The notes beneath the pieces were generated by a model. That model saw only the letters and a list, made by a program, of their open reading frames with translations, made no database searches and was not told where the DNA came from. A stretch of 59,337 nt of DNA from the NCBI GenBank assembly GCA_023430685.1, contig JAEYZH010000196.1, positions 1 through 59,337 of the forward strand. The letters run 5' to 3'. How positions within the stretch are numbered: position 1 is the stretch's first letter; each line of letters starts with the position of its first letter. Shown here piece after piece: positions 1-8,258 of this stretch. The position numbers and the translations under genes were made by a program. This DNA is from Pseudomonadota bacterium (GTDB taxonomy: Bacteria; Pseudomonadota; Gammaproteobacteria; Xanthomonadales; Rhodanobacteraceae).

Positions 1-1
1 C

Positions 2-541
2 GGCTCGGCGGCCACGGATCCGGACCTGCGCATCGTGCTCGACGACGTGATCCCGCTCGACCAGGTGAACGTCGTCAACTATGGCGTGCTCGCGGGGATC
101 GAACCCTTGCCCGGACACGCCGCGTCGATCGAACGCGCGCTGCTCGCACCGCATCCACACATGCAATGCTGGCGCAAGGCCGCGTTTCCGCCCCGCTTCC
201 ATTACGGAAGCCACCCGCGCGTGCCGTCGCTGCTCTGCCTCGCGGCGCGCGGCGGGGTCATCACATCGCGCGCATATGCCGAAGGCGGCGGACGCTATTC
301 CGCGGGCGAGCACGGTTACGACAACGAGGACCCGCAGATGCGCGCGCTGTTCGTCGCGCGCGGCCCCGCATTCCGGCGCGGCGCGGTGGTGCCCGCCTTC
401 GAGGGCGTGGACGTCTATCCGCTGCTCACGCATGTGCTCGGGATCGAACCCGCGTCGAACGATGGCGACTTCGAGGCCGTCGCGCCGGTGCTGCGCGAAT
501 CGCGGCGCGCGGGCGCGACGCGGGCGCCCGCGTCGCGCTGA
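2..541 (+). CDS. Nucleotide pyrophosphatase/phosphodiesterase family protein, C-terminal part
   Basis: The reading frame is open from the first bases of the window, so the 5' end lies outside it. The visible part matches the C-terminal half of type I phosphodiesterase/nucleotide pyrophosphatase (alkaline phosphatase superfamily) proteins. A G-E-H-G-Y-D-N stretch sits where family members carry the metal-binding D/E-H-G motif, and the late V-D-V-Y-P-L-L-x-H-V-L-G-I segment is typical of the fold's end. Such enzymes hydrolyse nucleotide or phosphodiester substrates, usually outside the cytoplasm. The substrate and any signal peptide cannot be judged from this fragment. The last dozen residues are Arg/Ala-rich and probably not part of the fold. 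Confidence 0.75.
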   Translation, partial: GSAATDPDLRIVLDDVIPLDQVNVVNYGVLAGIEPLPGHAASIERALLAPHPHMQCWRKAAFPPRFHYGSHPRVPSLLCLAARGGVITSRAYAEGGGRYSAGEHGYDNEDPQMRALFVARGPAFRRGAVVPAFEGVDVYPLLTHVLGIEPASNDGDFEAVAPVLRESRRAGATRAPASR

Positions 542-656
542 ATCCAACGGCCCGGCGCACCGCGGCGGCGCTTCGGCCCGCGGCATGACCTTTGACCCGG
601 AGCAGGCGGCGGCGCCGGCACGAGGATGCCGGCCTTCGTTCCCTCCGGACTTCCGC

Positions 657-1187
657 ATGACTTCCACGCTCGGCGCCGCGATCGCACTGTCACTGGCCTG
701 TTGCGCCCCCGCCCTTGCCGCCGAGCCCGGATCGCCCTCGCGCGAGCACCTGTCGCCGAAGGGCATGGAGGCGGCGTACCACGACTGGCACTACACGCCC
801 GTGATCAAGGTCGGCGACAGCGTGATCGTCTCCGGCATCCCCGCAGCCGGCCCGGGCGAGTACGAGGACAAGGTCAGGCGCATGTTCGTGACCTTGCGCA
901 AACACCTCGAAGCGGCCGGCGCCAGCCTCGCCGACGTCGTCGAACTCACGAGCTTCCACGCGACGCCGACCGACGCGAAGTCGTTCAACGCGGAGTTCGC
1001 GCGCTTCGCGCCGATCCACCACGAGTTCTTCCCCGCGCACTATCCGGCATGGTCCGCGGTCGGCACTACCGCGTTGCTCTCGCCGGGGGCCGTGGTCGAA
1101 CTGCGCGCGGTGGCCGTGATCGGCTCGGGCCGCTCGCCCAGGGTCGAAATCCCGCTGCCGGCTGCGCGCACGCCAGGCGCCGGTTGA
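657..1187 (+). CDS. Exported RidA (YjgF/UK114) family protein
   Basis: 176 residues. A signal peptide (hydrophobic core ending A-L-A-A) precedes a RidA-like domain of about 120 residues, recognisable from S-G-I-P-A, the K-H-L-E-A-A-G-A-S-L-A-D-V-V-E-L segment and the final V-E-L-R-A-V-A-V strand. Cytoplasmic RidA deaminates reactive enamines and imines; an exported version probably has another small-molecule role, so substrate is unknown. The start was chosen at the ATG that opens the signal peptide; an in-frame ATG at 584 would add 24 polar residues. The canonical substrate-binding Arg of RidA is not obvious near the C-terminus, so catalytic identity is uncertain. Confidence 0.75.
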   Translation: MTSTLGAAIALSLACCAPALAAEPGSPSREHLSPKGMEAAYHDWHYTPVIKVGDSVIVSGIPAAGPGEYEDKVRRMFVTLRKHLEAAGASLADVVELTSFHATPTDAKSFNAEFARFAPIHHEFFPAHYPAWSAVGTTALLSPGAVVELRAVAVIGSGRSPRVEIPLPAARTPGAG

Positions 1188-1222
1188 CGCGCCCGCAGCG
1201 TTCCATCCCCGAAGGAGTCACC

Positions 1223-2152
1223 ATGGAAGCACGCGCATCCGCACGCCTGCCGCGCACGTCGCGCGCCGGCACCCTGCTGCTCTCGACCTGCCTCGCCGCA
1301 CTCGCGGCAACCGGCGTGCGCGCCGATGCAGCAGGTCTCGCCGATCTCGGCGACGAGTTCAACGACGCCGCCTCGCTCGCGTCCTGGTCGCGCTTCAACG
1401 AAGTCTATGGCTGGCCCGACAAGGCACGGCGACTCGATGTCGACACCACGACGCCGGGCGCGCTGTACCTCGAGCCTTACGATTCGGCCTGGGTGCGCGA
1501 CCTGCACGCACCCTTCCTCTACAAGACCGTCGCGGGCGACTTCGATGTCCGCGCGCGCGTGCGCGTGCGCGGCCGGGAGACGCCATCGCCGACCGACACC
1601 TGGGCCCTCGGCGGCGTCCTGGTGCGTTTCCCGGGCATGCAGACCGCACGCACCTGGGAGCCAAGGCGCGAGAACTGGATGTTCATCACGACCGGCATCG
1701 GCGAACGGCCGGGCGAGGTCATGACCGAGACCAAGTCCACGGTCAACAGCGATTCCTCGCTGAAGCTGCGGCCGTTCGCGAGCGGCTGGGTCGAACTGCG
1801 CCTGGTGCGCGTCGGCAGCGCATTCATCGCGCTCGCGCGCGCCGATGGCGAAAGCGCGTGGCATGTGCGCGACCGTTTCCATCGCATGCTCGCTCCTCCG
1901 CAGTTGCAGGTCGGACTCGTCGCCTACACCACGAGCAAGGCCAATACGCAGCCCGGGCCGGAAGTCGCCGACGTCATCAACCGCCAGGTGCCGACCCATC
2001 TGCCGACCGACATGATCCTCAAGGTCGACTGGATCCGCTTCGCCGAACCGAAGGTGTCGTATCCGAAGGACTGGTACACGGGCGTCAGCGCGAACCGGCT
2101 GACCGACTCCTCGACCAGCGACGCGGACCTCCTGCGCCTGCTCGGAAGCTGA
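1223..2152 (+). CDS. Exported protein with concanavalin-like (DUF1349-type) beta-sandwich
   Basis: 309 residues. A signal peptide of about 34 residues (L-L-L-S-T-C-L-A-A-L-A-A core) is followed by one domain resembling DUF1349/LamG-like jelly rolls: an opening D-E-F-N-D-A-A-S-L-A-S-W, a central G-D-F-D-V-R-A-R-V strand and a late Q-V-G-L-V-A-Y strand. Such folds usually bind carbohydrate or act as accessory modules of exported enzymes; no catalytic motif is visible. The ATG has a good ribosome site (GAAGGAG at 1211-1217). It follows the RidA-like gene by 35 bases on the same strand and may be co-transcribed with it. Confidence 0.7.
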   Translation: MEARASARLPRTSRAGTLLLSTCLAALAATGVRADAAGLADLGDEFNDAASLASWSRFNEVYGWPDKARRLDVDTTTPGALYLEPYDSAWVRDLHAPFLYKTVAGDFDVRARVRVRGRETPSPTDTWALGGVLVRFPGMQTARTWEPRRENWMFITTGIGERPGEVMTETKSTVNSDSSLKLRPFASGWVELRLVRVGSAFIALARADGESAWHVRDRFHRMLAPPQLQVGLVAYTTSKANTQPGPEVADVINRQVPTHLPTDMILKVDWIRFAEPKVSYPKDWYTGVSANRLTDSSTSDADLLRLLGS

Positions 2153-2191
2153 CGCGCTCGACTCGCACGCAGGGATCGAAGGGGCCGCGCG

Positions 2192-3631
2192 CTACAACGA
2201 TTTCGCCAGATGCGCTGCCGCGGCGCGGTAGCGCGCGGCGATGCGGTCGCGGTCGCGATGGCGTGCATCGCGCACGACCCATTCGCCCGCGACCATCACG
2301 TCGCTCACGAGGTTCGCGTTGCCCGCGAACAGCCAGGTGTCGATCGCGTCCGCCGCGCCGCGACCCGCGAGCAGGGGCGCACGCTCGTCGAGCACGACGA
2401 GGTCCGCGCGCGGGCCGACCGACGGCAGCGCGGGATCGCCGCCCGCGAGCCACCCGACCGCGACGCCGGAAGCGCGTGCGCCGCCTTCGAGCGCGCGGCC
2501 GAACAGGCGCTCGCCCGTACTCGGCGTGCGCGCATCCGCGGCGATGTTGCGCTGGCGCGTGACGAGTCGCTGGCCGTACTCGAGCCAGCGCAGTTCTTCC
2601 ACCGGCGACACCGAGATGTGGCTGTCGGAACCGATCCCGATCGCACCGCCCGCTTCGAGCCACGCCGCGAGCGGGAACAGTCCATCGCCGAGGTTCGCCT
2701 CGGTGGTCGGACACAGGCCCGCGACCGCGCCGCTCACGGCGAGCCGGCGCTGCTCGCCGGGATCCATGTGCGTCGCGTGCACGAGGCACCATCGCGCATC
2801 GACCTCGGCATGGTCGAGCAGCCAGGCCACCGGGCGCGCGCCATGGACCGCGACGCATTCCTCGACCTCGGCCACCTGCTCGGCGACATGGATGTGGATC
2901 GGCATCGCATCGGCGGGATGCGCGTCGCGCGACGCCGGAAGCCGCAGTGCGCCGTCGAGCACCGCGCGCATCGCGGCCGGCGGTACCGCGCGCAACGAAT
3001 GCAACGCGATGCCGACGCGCAACAGCGGCGACTCGAGCATCCGCAGGCGCTCCACCAGTCGCAGATAGGCGTCGACATCGTGCCGGAAACGCCGCTGCCG
3101 CTCCGACAAGGCGCGCCCGTCGAAACCTCCGGTCATGTACAGCACCGGCAACAGCGTCAGTCCGATGCCGGCTTCCTGCGCGGCTTCGACGAGCGCGAGC
3201 GACATCGCGGCGGGATCCGCATACGGCTGTCCGTCCGGCTGGTGGTGCAGGTAGTGGAACTCGCAGACCTGGGTGTAGCCTGCCTCGAGCATCTCGACAT
3301 AGAGCTGCGCCGCGATCGCGCGCAACTCGTCCGGGCCGATGCGGCCCGCGAACGCGTACATCACCTCGCGCCAGGTCCAGAAACTGTCGCCATTGCCCGC
3401 ACGCCGTTCCGCGAGACCGGACATCGCGCGCTGGAACGCATGCGAGTGGAGGTTGGGCATGCCCGGAACCACGAAGCGCCCGAGCGGTTGTGCACCATCG
3501 CGTGCGCCGTCCTCGTCGACCGCGAGCAGCGCGCCGCGCAGGTAACGGCCTTCGTCGACTTCGATGCGAACATCGCGGCCGAAGCCGTGCGGCAGCCATG
3601 CGTGGCCGGCGAAATACGCGCGCGATTCCAT
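2192..3631 (-). CDS. hutF: Formimidoylglutamate deiminase (HutF)
   Basis: 479 residues, the usual size for HutF, an amidohydrolase-superfamily enzyme that converts N-formimidoyl-glutamate to N-formyl-glutamate plus ammonia in histidine degradation. Metal ligands are visible: H62-x-H64 in the L-H-S-H-A-F-Q-R motif, H248 in H-I-H-V-A-E-Q, H285 in L-V-H-A-T-H and D336 in G-S-D-S-H. The F-Q-R-A-M segment after the first His pair is characteristic of HutF as against guanine deaminases. It is divergent from hutI across about 110 bases, so one control region may serve both. The ATG opening M-E-S-R-A was taken; the same frame stays open upstream inside antisense hutI. Confidence 0.93.
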   Translation of the reverse strand: MESRAYFAGHAWLPHGFGRDVRIEVDEGRYLRGALLAVDEDGARDGAQPLGRFVVPGMPNLHSHAFQRAMSGLAERRAGNGDSFWTWREVMYAFAGRIGPDELRAIAAQLYVEMLEAGYTQVCEFHYLHHQPDGQPYADPAAMSLALVEAAQEAGIGLTLLPVLYMTGGFDGRALSERQRRFRHDVDAYLRLVERLRMLESPLLRVGIALHSLRAVPPAAMRAVLDGALRLPASRDAHPADAMPIHIHVAEQVAEVEECVAVHGARPVAWLLDHAEVDARWCLVHATHMDPGEQRRLAVSGAVAGLCPTTEANLGDGLFPLAAWLEAGGAIGIGSDSHISVSPVEELRWLEYGQRLVTRQRNIAADARTPSTGERLFGRALEGGARASGVAVGWLAGGDPALPSVGPRADLVVLDERAPLLAGRGAADAIDTWLFAGNANLVSDVMVAGEWVVRDARHRDRDRIAARYRAAAAHLAKSL

Positions 3632-3745
3632 GACGCCTCCGACCGTGGAAGCCCGCGAGCCTAGCCTTCCGAGCCGATCTTTGCCAGCAGGCGCGAACGC
3701 ACGTCTGCGATAATCGCGCGGCCCCGCGAACACCGGAGAATGCCG
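3632..3745. promoter_or_regulatory. Divergent hutF/hutI control region
   Basis: 114 bases between the two start codons. It must hold the promoters for both genes unless they lie within the coding regions. I see GGAG at 3735-3738 as the hutI ribosome site. I could not find a convincing HutC-type palindrome or a clear -35/-10 pair. Confidence 0.4.
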
Positions 3746-4996
3746 ATGCCGACCACCGCTGCCGAGGGACTGCTGCTCGACTGCAGGCTCGCCACGCTGT
3801 GCGCGACGGGCCAGCCGTACGGCATGGTGGAGGATGGCGCGCTCGCATGGAAGGATGGCCTGCTGGTGTACGCCGGCAGCCGGCGCGACCTGCCCGCGGC
3901 CGTCCGCGACGGCACGGCGAATGTCTTTTCGGCCGACGGCGCGCTCGTCACGCCGGGCCTCGTCGACTGCCATACCCACCTCGTGTTCGGCGGCAACCGC
4001 GCGGGCGAATTCGAGCAACGACTCGGCGGCGCGAGCTATGAGCAGATCGCGCGCGCGGGTGGTGGCATCGTCTCGAGCGTGCGTGCCACGCGCGGGGCAG
4101 ACGACGACGCGCTGTTCGAAGCCTCGCTGCCGCGCGCCCGTGCACTGCTGGCCGACGGCGTGACCACGATCGAGATCAAGTCGGGTTACGGACTCGATCT
4201 CGACAGCGAGTTGCGCATGCTGCGCGTCGCGCGTCGCATCGGAACCGCGCTCGGCGTGACGGTGCGCACCACCCTGCTTGCCGCGCACGCCTTGCCGCCC
4301 GAGTACGCGGGTCGCGCCGACGACTACATCGACCTCGTCTGCGACGCGATCATTCCTGCAGCCGCAGGCGAGCGGCTCGCCGACGCGGTCGATGCCTTCT
4401 GCGAAACGATCGGCTTCACGCCGGAGCAGACGCGGCGCGTGTTCGAACGCGCGCGCGAGCATGGCCTGCGCGTGAAGCTGCACGCGGACCAGTTGTCCGA
4501 CCTCGGCGGTGCGGCGCTCGCCGCGGGGTTCGGCGCGCTGTCGGCCGACCATCTCGAGTGGACCAGCGACGAAGGCGCGCGCGCGATGGCCGCAGCCGGC
4601 AGCGTCGCGGTGTTGCTGCCGGGTGCGTTCTACGCGCTGCGCGAGACCAGGCTGCCCCCGATCGACGCATTGCGCGCGGCTGGCGTGCCGATCGCGGTCG
4701 CGACCGACCTCAATCCCGGCACCTCGCCCCTGCTCTCGCTGCGCCTCGCGATGGGGATGGGATGCACGCTGTTCCGGCTGACGCCGGAGGAAGCCCTGCG
4801 CGGCGCGACATTGAACGCCGCGCGTGCGCTCGGACTGGCGGATCGCGGCTCGCTTGCTGCAGGACAGCGCGCGGATTTCGTGTGGTGGCGGGCGCGCGAA
4901 CCGGCCGAACTCTGCTACTGGATCGGCGGCAGCCTCGCACACCGCGTGTTCGCAGGCGGCCGGCTAGTCCACGAAAGCGGAACGCCCGCCTCGTAG
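3746..4996 (+). CDS. hutI: Imidazolonepropionase (HutI)
   Basis: 416 residues. HutI hydrolyses 4-imidazolone-5-propionate to N-formimidoyl-glutamate, the substrate of the divergently encoded HutF. Visible landmarks are the metal-binding H76-T-H78 in V-D-C-H-T-H-L-V-F-G-G, the family segment E-I-K-S-G-Y-G-L, then K-L-H-A-D-Q, A-D-H-L-E and A-T-D-L-N-P-G-T-S. The start at 3746 has GGAG at 3735-3738 at good spacing; an ATG six bases earlier (3740) lies too close to it. The stop codon TAG (4994-4996) is the TAG of the GTAG head of a REP element that begins at 4993. Confidence 0.95.
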   Translation: MPTTAAEGLLLDCRLATLCATGQPYGMVEDGALAWKDGLLVYAGSRRDLPAAVRDGTANVFSADGALVTPGLVDCHTHLVFGGNRAGEFEQRLGGASYEQIARAGGGIVSSVRATRGADDDALFEASLPRARALLADGVTTIEIKSGYGLDLDSELRMLRVARRIGTALGVTVRTTLLAAHALPPEYAGRADDYIDLVCDAIIPAAAGERLADAVDAFCETIGFTPEQTRRVFERAREHGLRVKLHADQLSDLGGAALAAGFGALSADHLEWTSDEGARAMAAAGSVAVLLPGAFYALRETRLPPIDALRAAGVPIAVATDLNPGTSPLLSLRLAMGMGCTLFRLTPEEALRGATLNAARALGLADRGSLAAGQRADFVWWRAREPAELCYWIGGSLAHRVFAGGRLVHESGTPAS

Positions 4997-5456
4997 GAGC
5001 GCACCCTGTGCGCGATCGCGAGAATCCAATTACCCGCGAACAACCGGTTTGCTGCGCGGATCGCCCACAGGGTGGGCTCCTACGGAGCACGATCCTGTAG
5101 GAGCGCACCCTGTGCGCGATGCGCGGGAATCCGAATACCCGCGAACGACCGGTTTCCTGCGCGGATCGCCCGCAGGGTGGACTCCAGCACGGGCGGCTTT
5201 CGCAGGAAAGCACCCTGTGCGCGATCGCGAGAATCCAGTTACCCGCGAACAACCGGTTTCCTGCGCGGATCGCCCACAGGGTGGGCTCCTACACGGGCGG
5301 CTTTCGCAGGAAAGCACCCTGTGCGCGATCGCGGGAATCCAGTTACCCGCGAACAACCGGTTTCCTGCGCGGGTCGCCCACAGGGTGGGCTCCTGCGGAA
5401 CGGGTTCTGCGCAGGAGCACACCCTGTGCGCGATGCGTGGCCCTGGTTCCCTACGG
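4993..5456. repeat. REP family A array: four full inverted units plus a half unit
   Basis: Units start near 4993, 5098, 5208, 5314 and (half) 5412. A full unit is two arms in inverted orientation: a left arm with hairpin GCGCAC-CCT-GTGCGC and a right arm with hairpin GCCCAC-AGG-GTGGGC, each starting from an outer GTAGGAGC head. They flank about 50 bases rich in short palindromes around CCGGTTTCCTGCGCGG. Some copies have lost the head (GCAGGAAAGC). The array fills the gap between the convergent ends of hutI and the metalloprotease gene. No protein-coding gene was recognised here. Confidence 0.9.
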
Positions 5457-7559
5457 ACCAAACCCGTCCGCGAAGATCACATCGTTGATCTCGCGCCGGT
5501 AACCCATCGAGAAACTACCTTGGTAGAGGTTGTCGTAGCTTCCGATCGTGACCGAGAACGTCGCGTCGTACGGCGCGGTGAACGCGAGCTCCGATTGCAG
5601 GCCGCAGGTGTCGTCGTCATAGGCGAGCTCGGTCGACCCGTAGGCGATCGAGATCGTCGTGTCGAACGTGGCCGATCCACCCGTGCCGCCGCAGAGGCTG
5701 AACCAGTAGGTCGTTCCCGCCGCGCCCTGGAAATCGAACCGCCACTTGCCCGCGGGCCCGATCAGGCCGGTTTCGCTGGTCTGCCAGTAGAGCTCGGGCA
5801 GGAGCATCGTCGGCACGTTGTCGACATGCACGGTCGTGCCGGCGTCCGCCCATGCACTGTTGTTGTAGTCGATCGCGTCGGTACCGGGCAGGTACGCGGC
5901 GAAGTAGTAGTCGCCGGTCGGCGTCCACGCGGGCACCGGCAGCCACGGCAGCGAGTAGGTGTAGGTGAAGTAGGTCGGCACGGTCGGATAGCTTGCGTTG
6001 CCGAGGTAGGAATACGCCGACCAGTTCAGGCGCTGCTGGCTCAGGTAGAACTCGACCACAGGGGACAGGATCTCGTCGGTGCCGAGGTTCTCGACCTTGA
6101 ACGGGTTCGTGATCCACGTCGACAGGTCGTCGCCGTGGCGCACCGAGATCGGGAATCCCTGCGTCGCGGTGTAGGTCGCGTTCATCGACGTGGTGCTGTC
6201 CGCGGTCGTGTACAGGCTGATCAGTGCGTCATGGATGCCCGGACCCGCGAACGCGGCGCGCACCGCGTTCGCATCGTCGGTGAACAACTGCGCGAAGCGG
6301 TCGCGCTTGGGCGAGTAGTTCATCACCGAATCCCACCAGACGTCCTGCGTTTCCCAGGGATGCTGCAGGCCCCAGACATGGCCGAGCTCGTGCAGCATCG
6401 TCTGGCGGAATCCCCAGCAGGCGTTGCCGTCATCGAGCGCGGCGACTTCGTCCGTCGTCCAGCAGTAGGCCGGGTTCAGTGCGACGTCCGATTCGACGAT
6501 CGGACCATCGCCGAACCAGCGCGACCACGTGATGCCGAGCGTGGTGGGACCCCAGCCTTCGCCGAACTGCGCGATCATCGTCGCGTCGTCGGGCCAGCCC
6601 GCGAGGTCGAAACGGTCGTTCTCCCAGGCCCAGTTCCCGGTCGGCGTCGCATACACGCGCAGCACGTCGCCGCCGAACTGGTTCCAGCGGAACATCTGGT
6701 ACTCCTCCTCCGGATGCCACGGCGTCCAGTCGTGCGGGAAGCCGTTGATGACCGCGGGCGGCGTGATGCGATGCTGGTAGACGTAGTCGAGGCCGGGGCC
6801 ATCGGTCTGCAGCGCCTCGTCGGCGGGGCCCGTTTGCGTCGGACCCGAGGCCCGCGATACCGGGGCGTCGAGCGTGTCGGCGGCGTCGATCGCGGCAGGT
6901 GCGCGACCTGCAGCGGGCGGCGGCGTCAGCGCGACGGGCAGGTAGGCCTTCTGCGGATAGCTGCCCGGCGGCATCGTCACGCGCGAGGGCGCGCGTGGCG
7001 GCGCGGTCCCGCGCTGCTGCACGAGCGCCTGCACCTGCGCGAGCAGTGCGTCGCCCGCCTGCCGTTCGCGCGTGCCGCCGAGCGCAGTCGCGCTTCCGTC
7101 GGGCGCGAGCCGGTAGACGCCCTGCGCGCCACCGACGAACGGCGGGAACATTTCGCCGCGCCCCGGGCGCACGAAGACCAGGTAGCGCTCGCCGACGCGC
7201 AGCGCCGGTGCGTCGCTGATCGCATGCGTCTCGCCCGCGAGGGTGCCGCCACCCTGGGTCAGCACGAACTCCGGCGCGGCGACGCCGAGGATCGATTGCA
7301 CAGTCCGGTAGCGGTAATCGGTCACGATCAGGTTGCCGCGGCTGTTGCGGCGCGCCTGCGCGCCGACCAGATCGGCGATCGCGACCGACTCGGCCTGGGC
7401 GACCAGGTCCTGCACACCGCGCGCGAGCACGACGTCACTTGCGTGCGCGACGCCCATGCCCGATGCCGCCCAGGCAGCCATCAGCGCGAACGCTGCGATC
7501 CGGGTTGCCCCGATCTGCCACTTCCCGCCCCTGCAGTGATAACGCCCCAAGACTTTCAT
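5451..7559 (-). CDS. Secreted zinc metalloprotease of metzincin type
   Basis: 702 residues. An N-terminal signal (hydrophobic I-A-A-F-A-L-M-A-A-W-A-A, cleavage near A-H-A) is followed by a region that looks like a prodomain. The catalytic segment has H390-E-L-G-H-V-W-G-L-Q-H400, the extended zinc motif H-E-x-x-H-x-x-G-x-x-H of metzincins, and a likely Met-turn S-V-M413-N-Y. The C-terminal part carries several Tyr/Trp-rich beta segments and ends in D-V-I-F-A-D-G-F-G-P, a motif shared with other exported proteins in this window. Substrate unknown. The ATG has GGGAGG just upstream; an in-frame ATG at 7661 would put 34 charged residues before the signal peptide and was rejected. It is divergent from the ECF sigma gene. 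Confidence 0.85.
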   Translation of the reverse strand: MKVLGRYHCRGGKWQIGATRIAAFALMAAWAASGMGVAHASDVVLARGVQDLVAQAESVAIADLVGAQARRNSRGNLIVTDYRYRTVQSILGVAAPEFVLTQGGGTLAGETHAISDAPALRVGERYLVFVRPGRGEMFPPFVGGAQGVYRLAPDGSATALGGTRERQAGDALLAQVQALVQQRGTAPPRAPSRVTMPPGSYPQKAYLPVALTPPPAAGRAPAAIDAADTLDAPVSRASGPTQTGPADEALQTDGPGLDYVYQHRITPPAVINGFPHDWTPWHPEEEYQMFRWNQFGGDVLRVYATPTGNWAWENDRFDLAGWPDDATMIAQFGEGWGPTTLGITWSRWFGDGPIVESDVALNPAYCWTTDEVAALDDGNACWGFRQTMLHELGHVWGLQHPWETQDVWWDSVMNYSPKRDRFAQLFTDDANAVRAAFAGPGIHDALISLYTTADSTTSMNATYTATQGFPISVRHGDDLSTWITNPFKVENLGTDEILSPVVEFYLSQQRLNWSAYSYLGNASYPTVPTYFTYTYSLPWLPVPAWTPTGDYYFAAYLPGTDAIDYNNSAWADAGTTVHVDNVPTMLLPELYWQTSETGLIGPAGKWRFDFQGAAGTTYWFSLCGGTGGSATFDTTISIAYGSTELAYDDDTCGLQSELAFTAPYDATFSVTIGSYDNLYQGSFSMGYRREINDVIFADGFGP

Positions 7560-7705
7560 TGCGCCTCCCGGCGGCTCTCGCCGCGATTCAGTCGCCCGCA
7601 ATCGCGGGTCCACTCCCCCATACGAGGGCAGCCACCGGAATGCGACATCCCGCTCTTGCACACCGGCCTATACTGGGACCGGGCGCAACCACCGCGGGCG
7701 ACGCA

Positions 7706-8254
7706 ATGGATGACGACGTGGCAGGCGAAACAGGCACGGCCGCGCTCAAGGGCCTGTTCGTGCGCGTCTACGAGGAGCTCAAGCCACTCGCGCGCAAACA
7801 GCTCGCGGCCTCTCGCGACGCGACCCTCGACACCACTGGCCTCGTGCACGAAGCCTGGCTCAAGCTCGCGCGCGATCCCGATCGCAGCCTGCACAATCGC
7901 GTGCATTTCTTCGCGCTCGCGGCCAAGGCGATGCGACAGATCGTGATCGACCATGCACGCGCGCGCGTGGCGGCCAAGCGCGGAGGCGAGGGCCTGCACC
8001 TGGTCGGCATCGAGGAGGCCGGCGACATCGCGGGCCCGGAACTCGACGCCGACGAGCTGCTGCGGCTCGACCGCGCGCTTGACCAGCTCGCGCGCGACGA
8101 ACCGCGCCTCGCCCACCTGGTCGAGCTGCGCTTCTTCGCGGGCCTGTCGATCCACGAGATCGCGGCCCTGCAATCGGTCAGCGACCGCACGCTCAATCGC
8201 GACTGGCGCCGCGCGAAGGCGCAGTTGTACGCGTCCCTCCATCCGGAGCTCTGA
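7706..8254 (+). CDS. ECF-type RNA polymerase sigma factor
   Basis: 182 residues. Sigma-70 region 2 is visible (L-K-P-L-A-R-K-Q-L, then R-Q-I-V-I-D-H-A-R-A-R-V-A-A-K-R), as is a region 4 helix-turn-helix (L-S-I-H-E-I-A-A-L-Q-S-V-S-D-R-T-L-N-R-D-W). The T-G-L-V-H-E-A-W-L-K-L motif marks the ECF subfamily often encoded beside Ser/Thr kinases in this group of bacteria. It would direct transcription of a small regulon, possibly under control of the kinase that starts 5 bases after its stop. A possible -10 hexamer TATACT lies at 7669-7674 with no good -35. Longer in-frame starts (7439) reach into the divergent gene and were rejected. Confidence 0.88.
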   Translation: MDDDVAGETGTAALKGLFVRVYEELKPLARKQLAASRDATLDTTGLVHEAWLKLARDPDRSLHNRVHFFALAAKAMRQIVIDHARARVAAKRGGEGLHLVGIEEAGDIAGPELDADELLRLDRALDQLARDEPRLAHLVELRFFAGLSIHEIAALQSVSDRTLNRDWRRAKAQLYASLHPEL

Positions 8255-8258
8255 TCGG

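Noticed and set aside
4993..5456. CRISPR array
   Set aside because: The units are inverted-arm palindromes with similar spacers, not direct repeats with unique spacers, and no cas gene is near.
7669..7674. TATACT as -10 box of the sigma factor gene
   Set aside because: No -35 hexamer at 16-18 bases; not listed as a promoter.
5049..7946. Long plus-strand open frame (965 codons)
   Set aside because: It is antisense to the metalloprotease and runs through REPs; translation is Arg/Gly-rich with no family features. High GC keeps antisense frames open.
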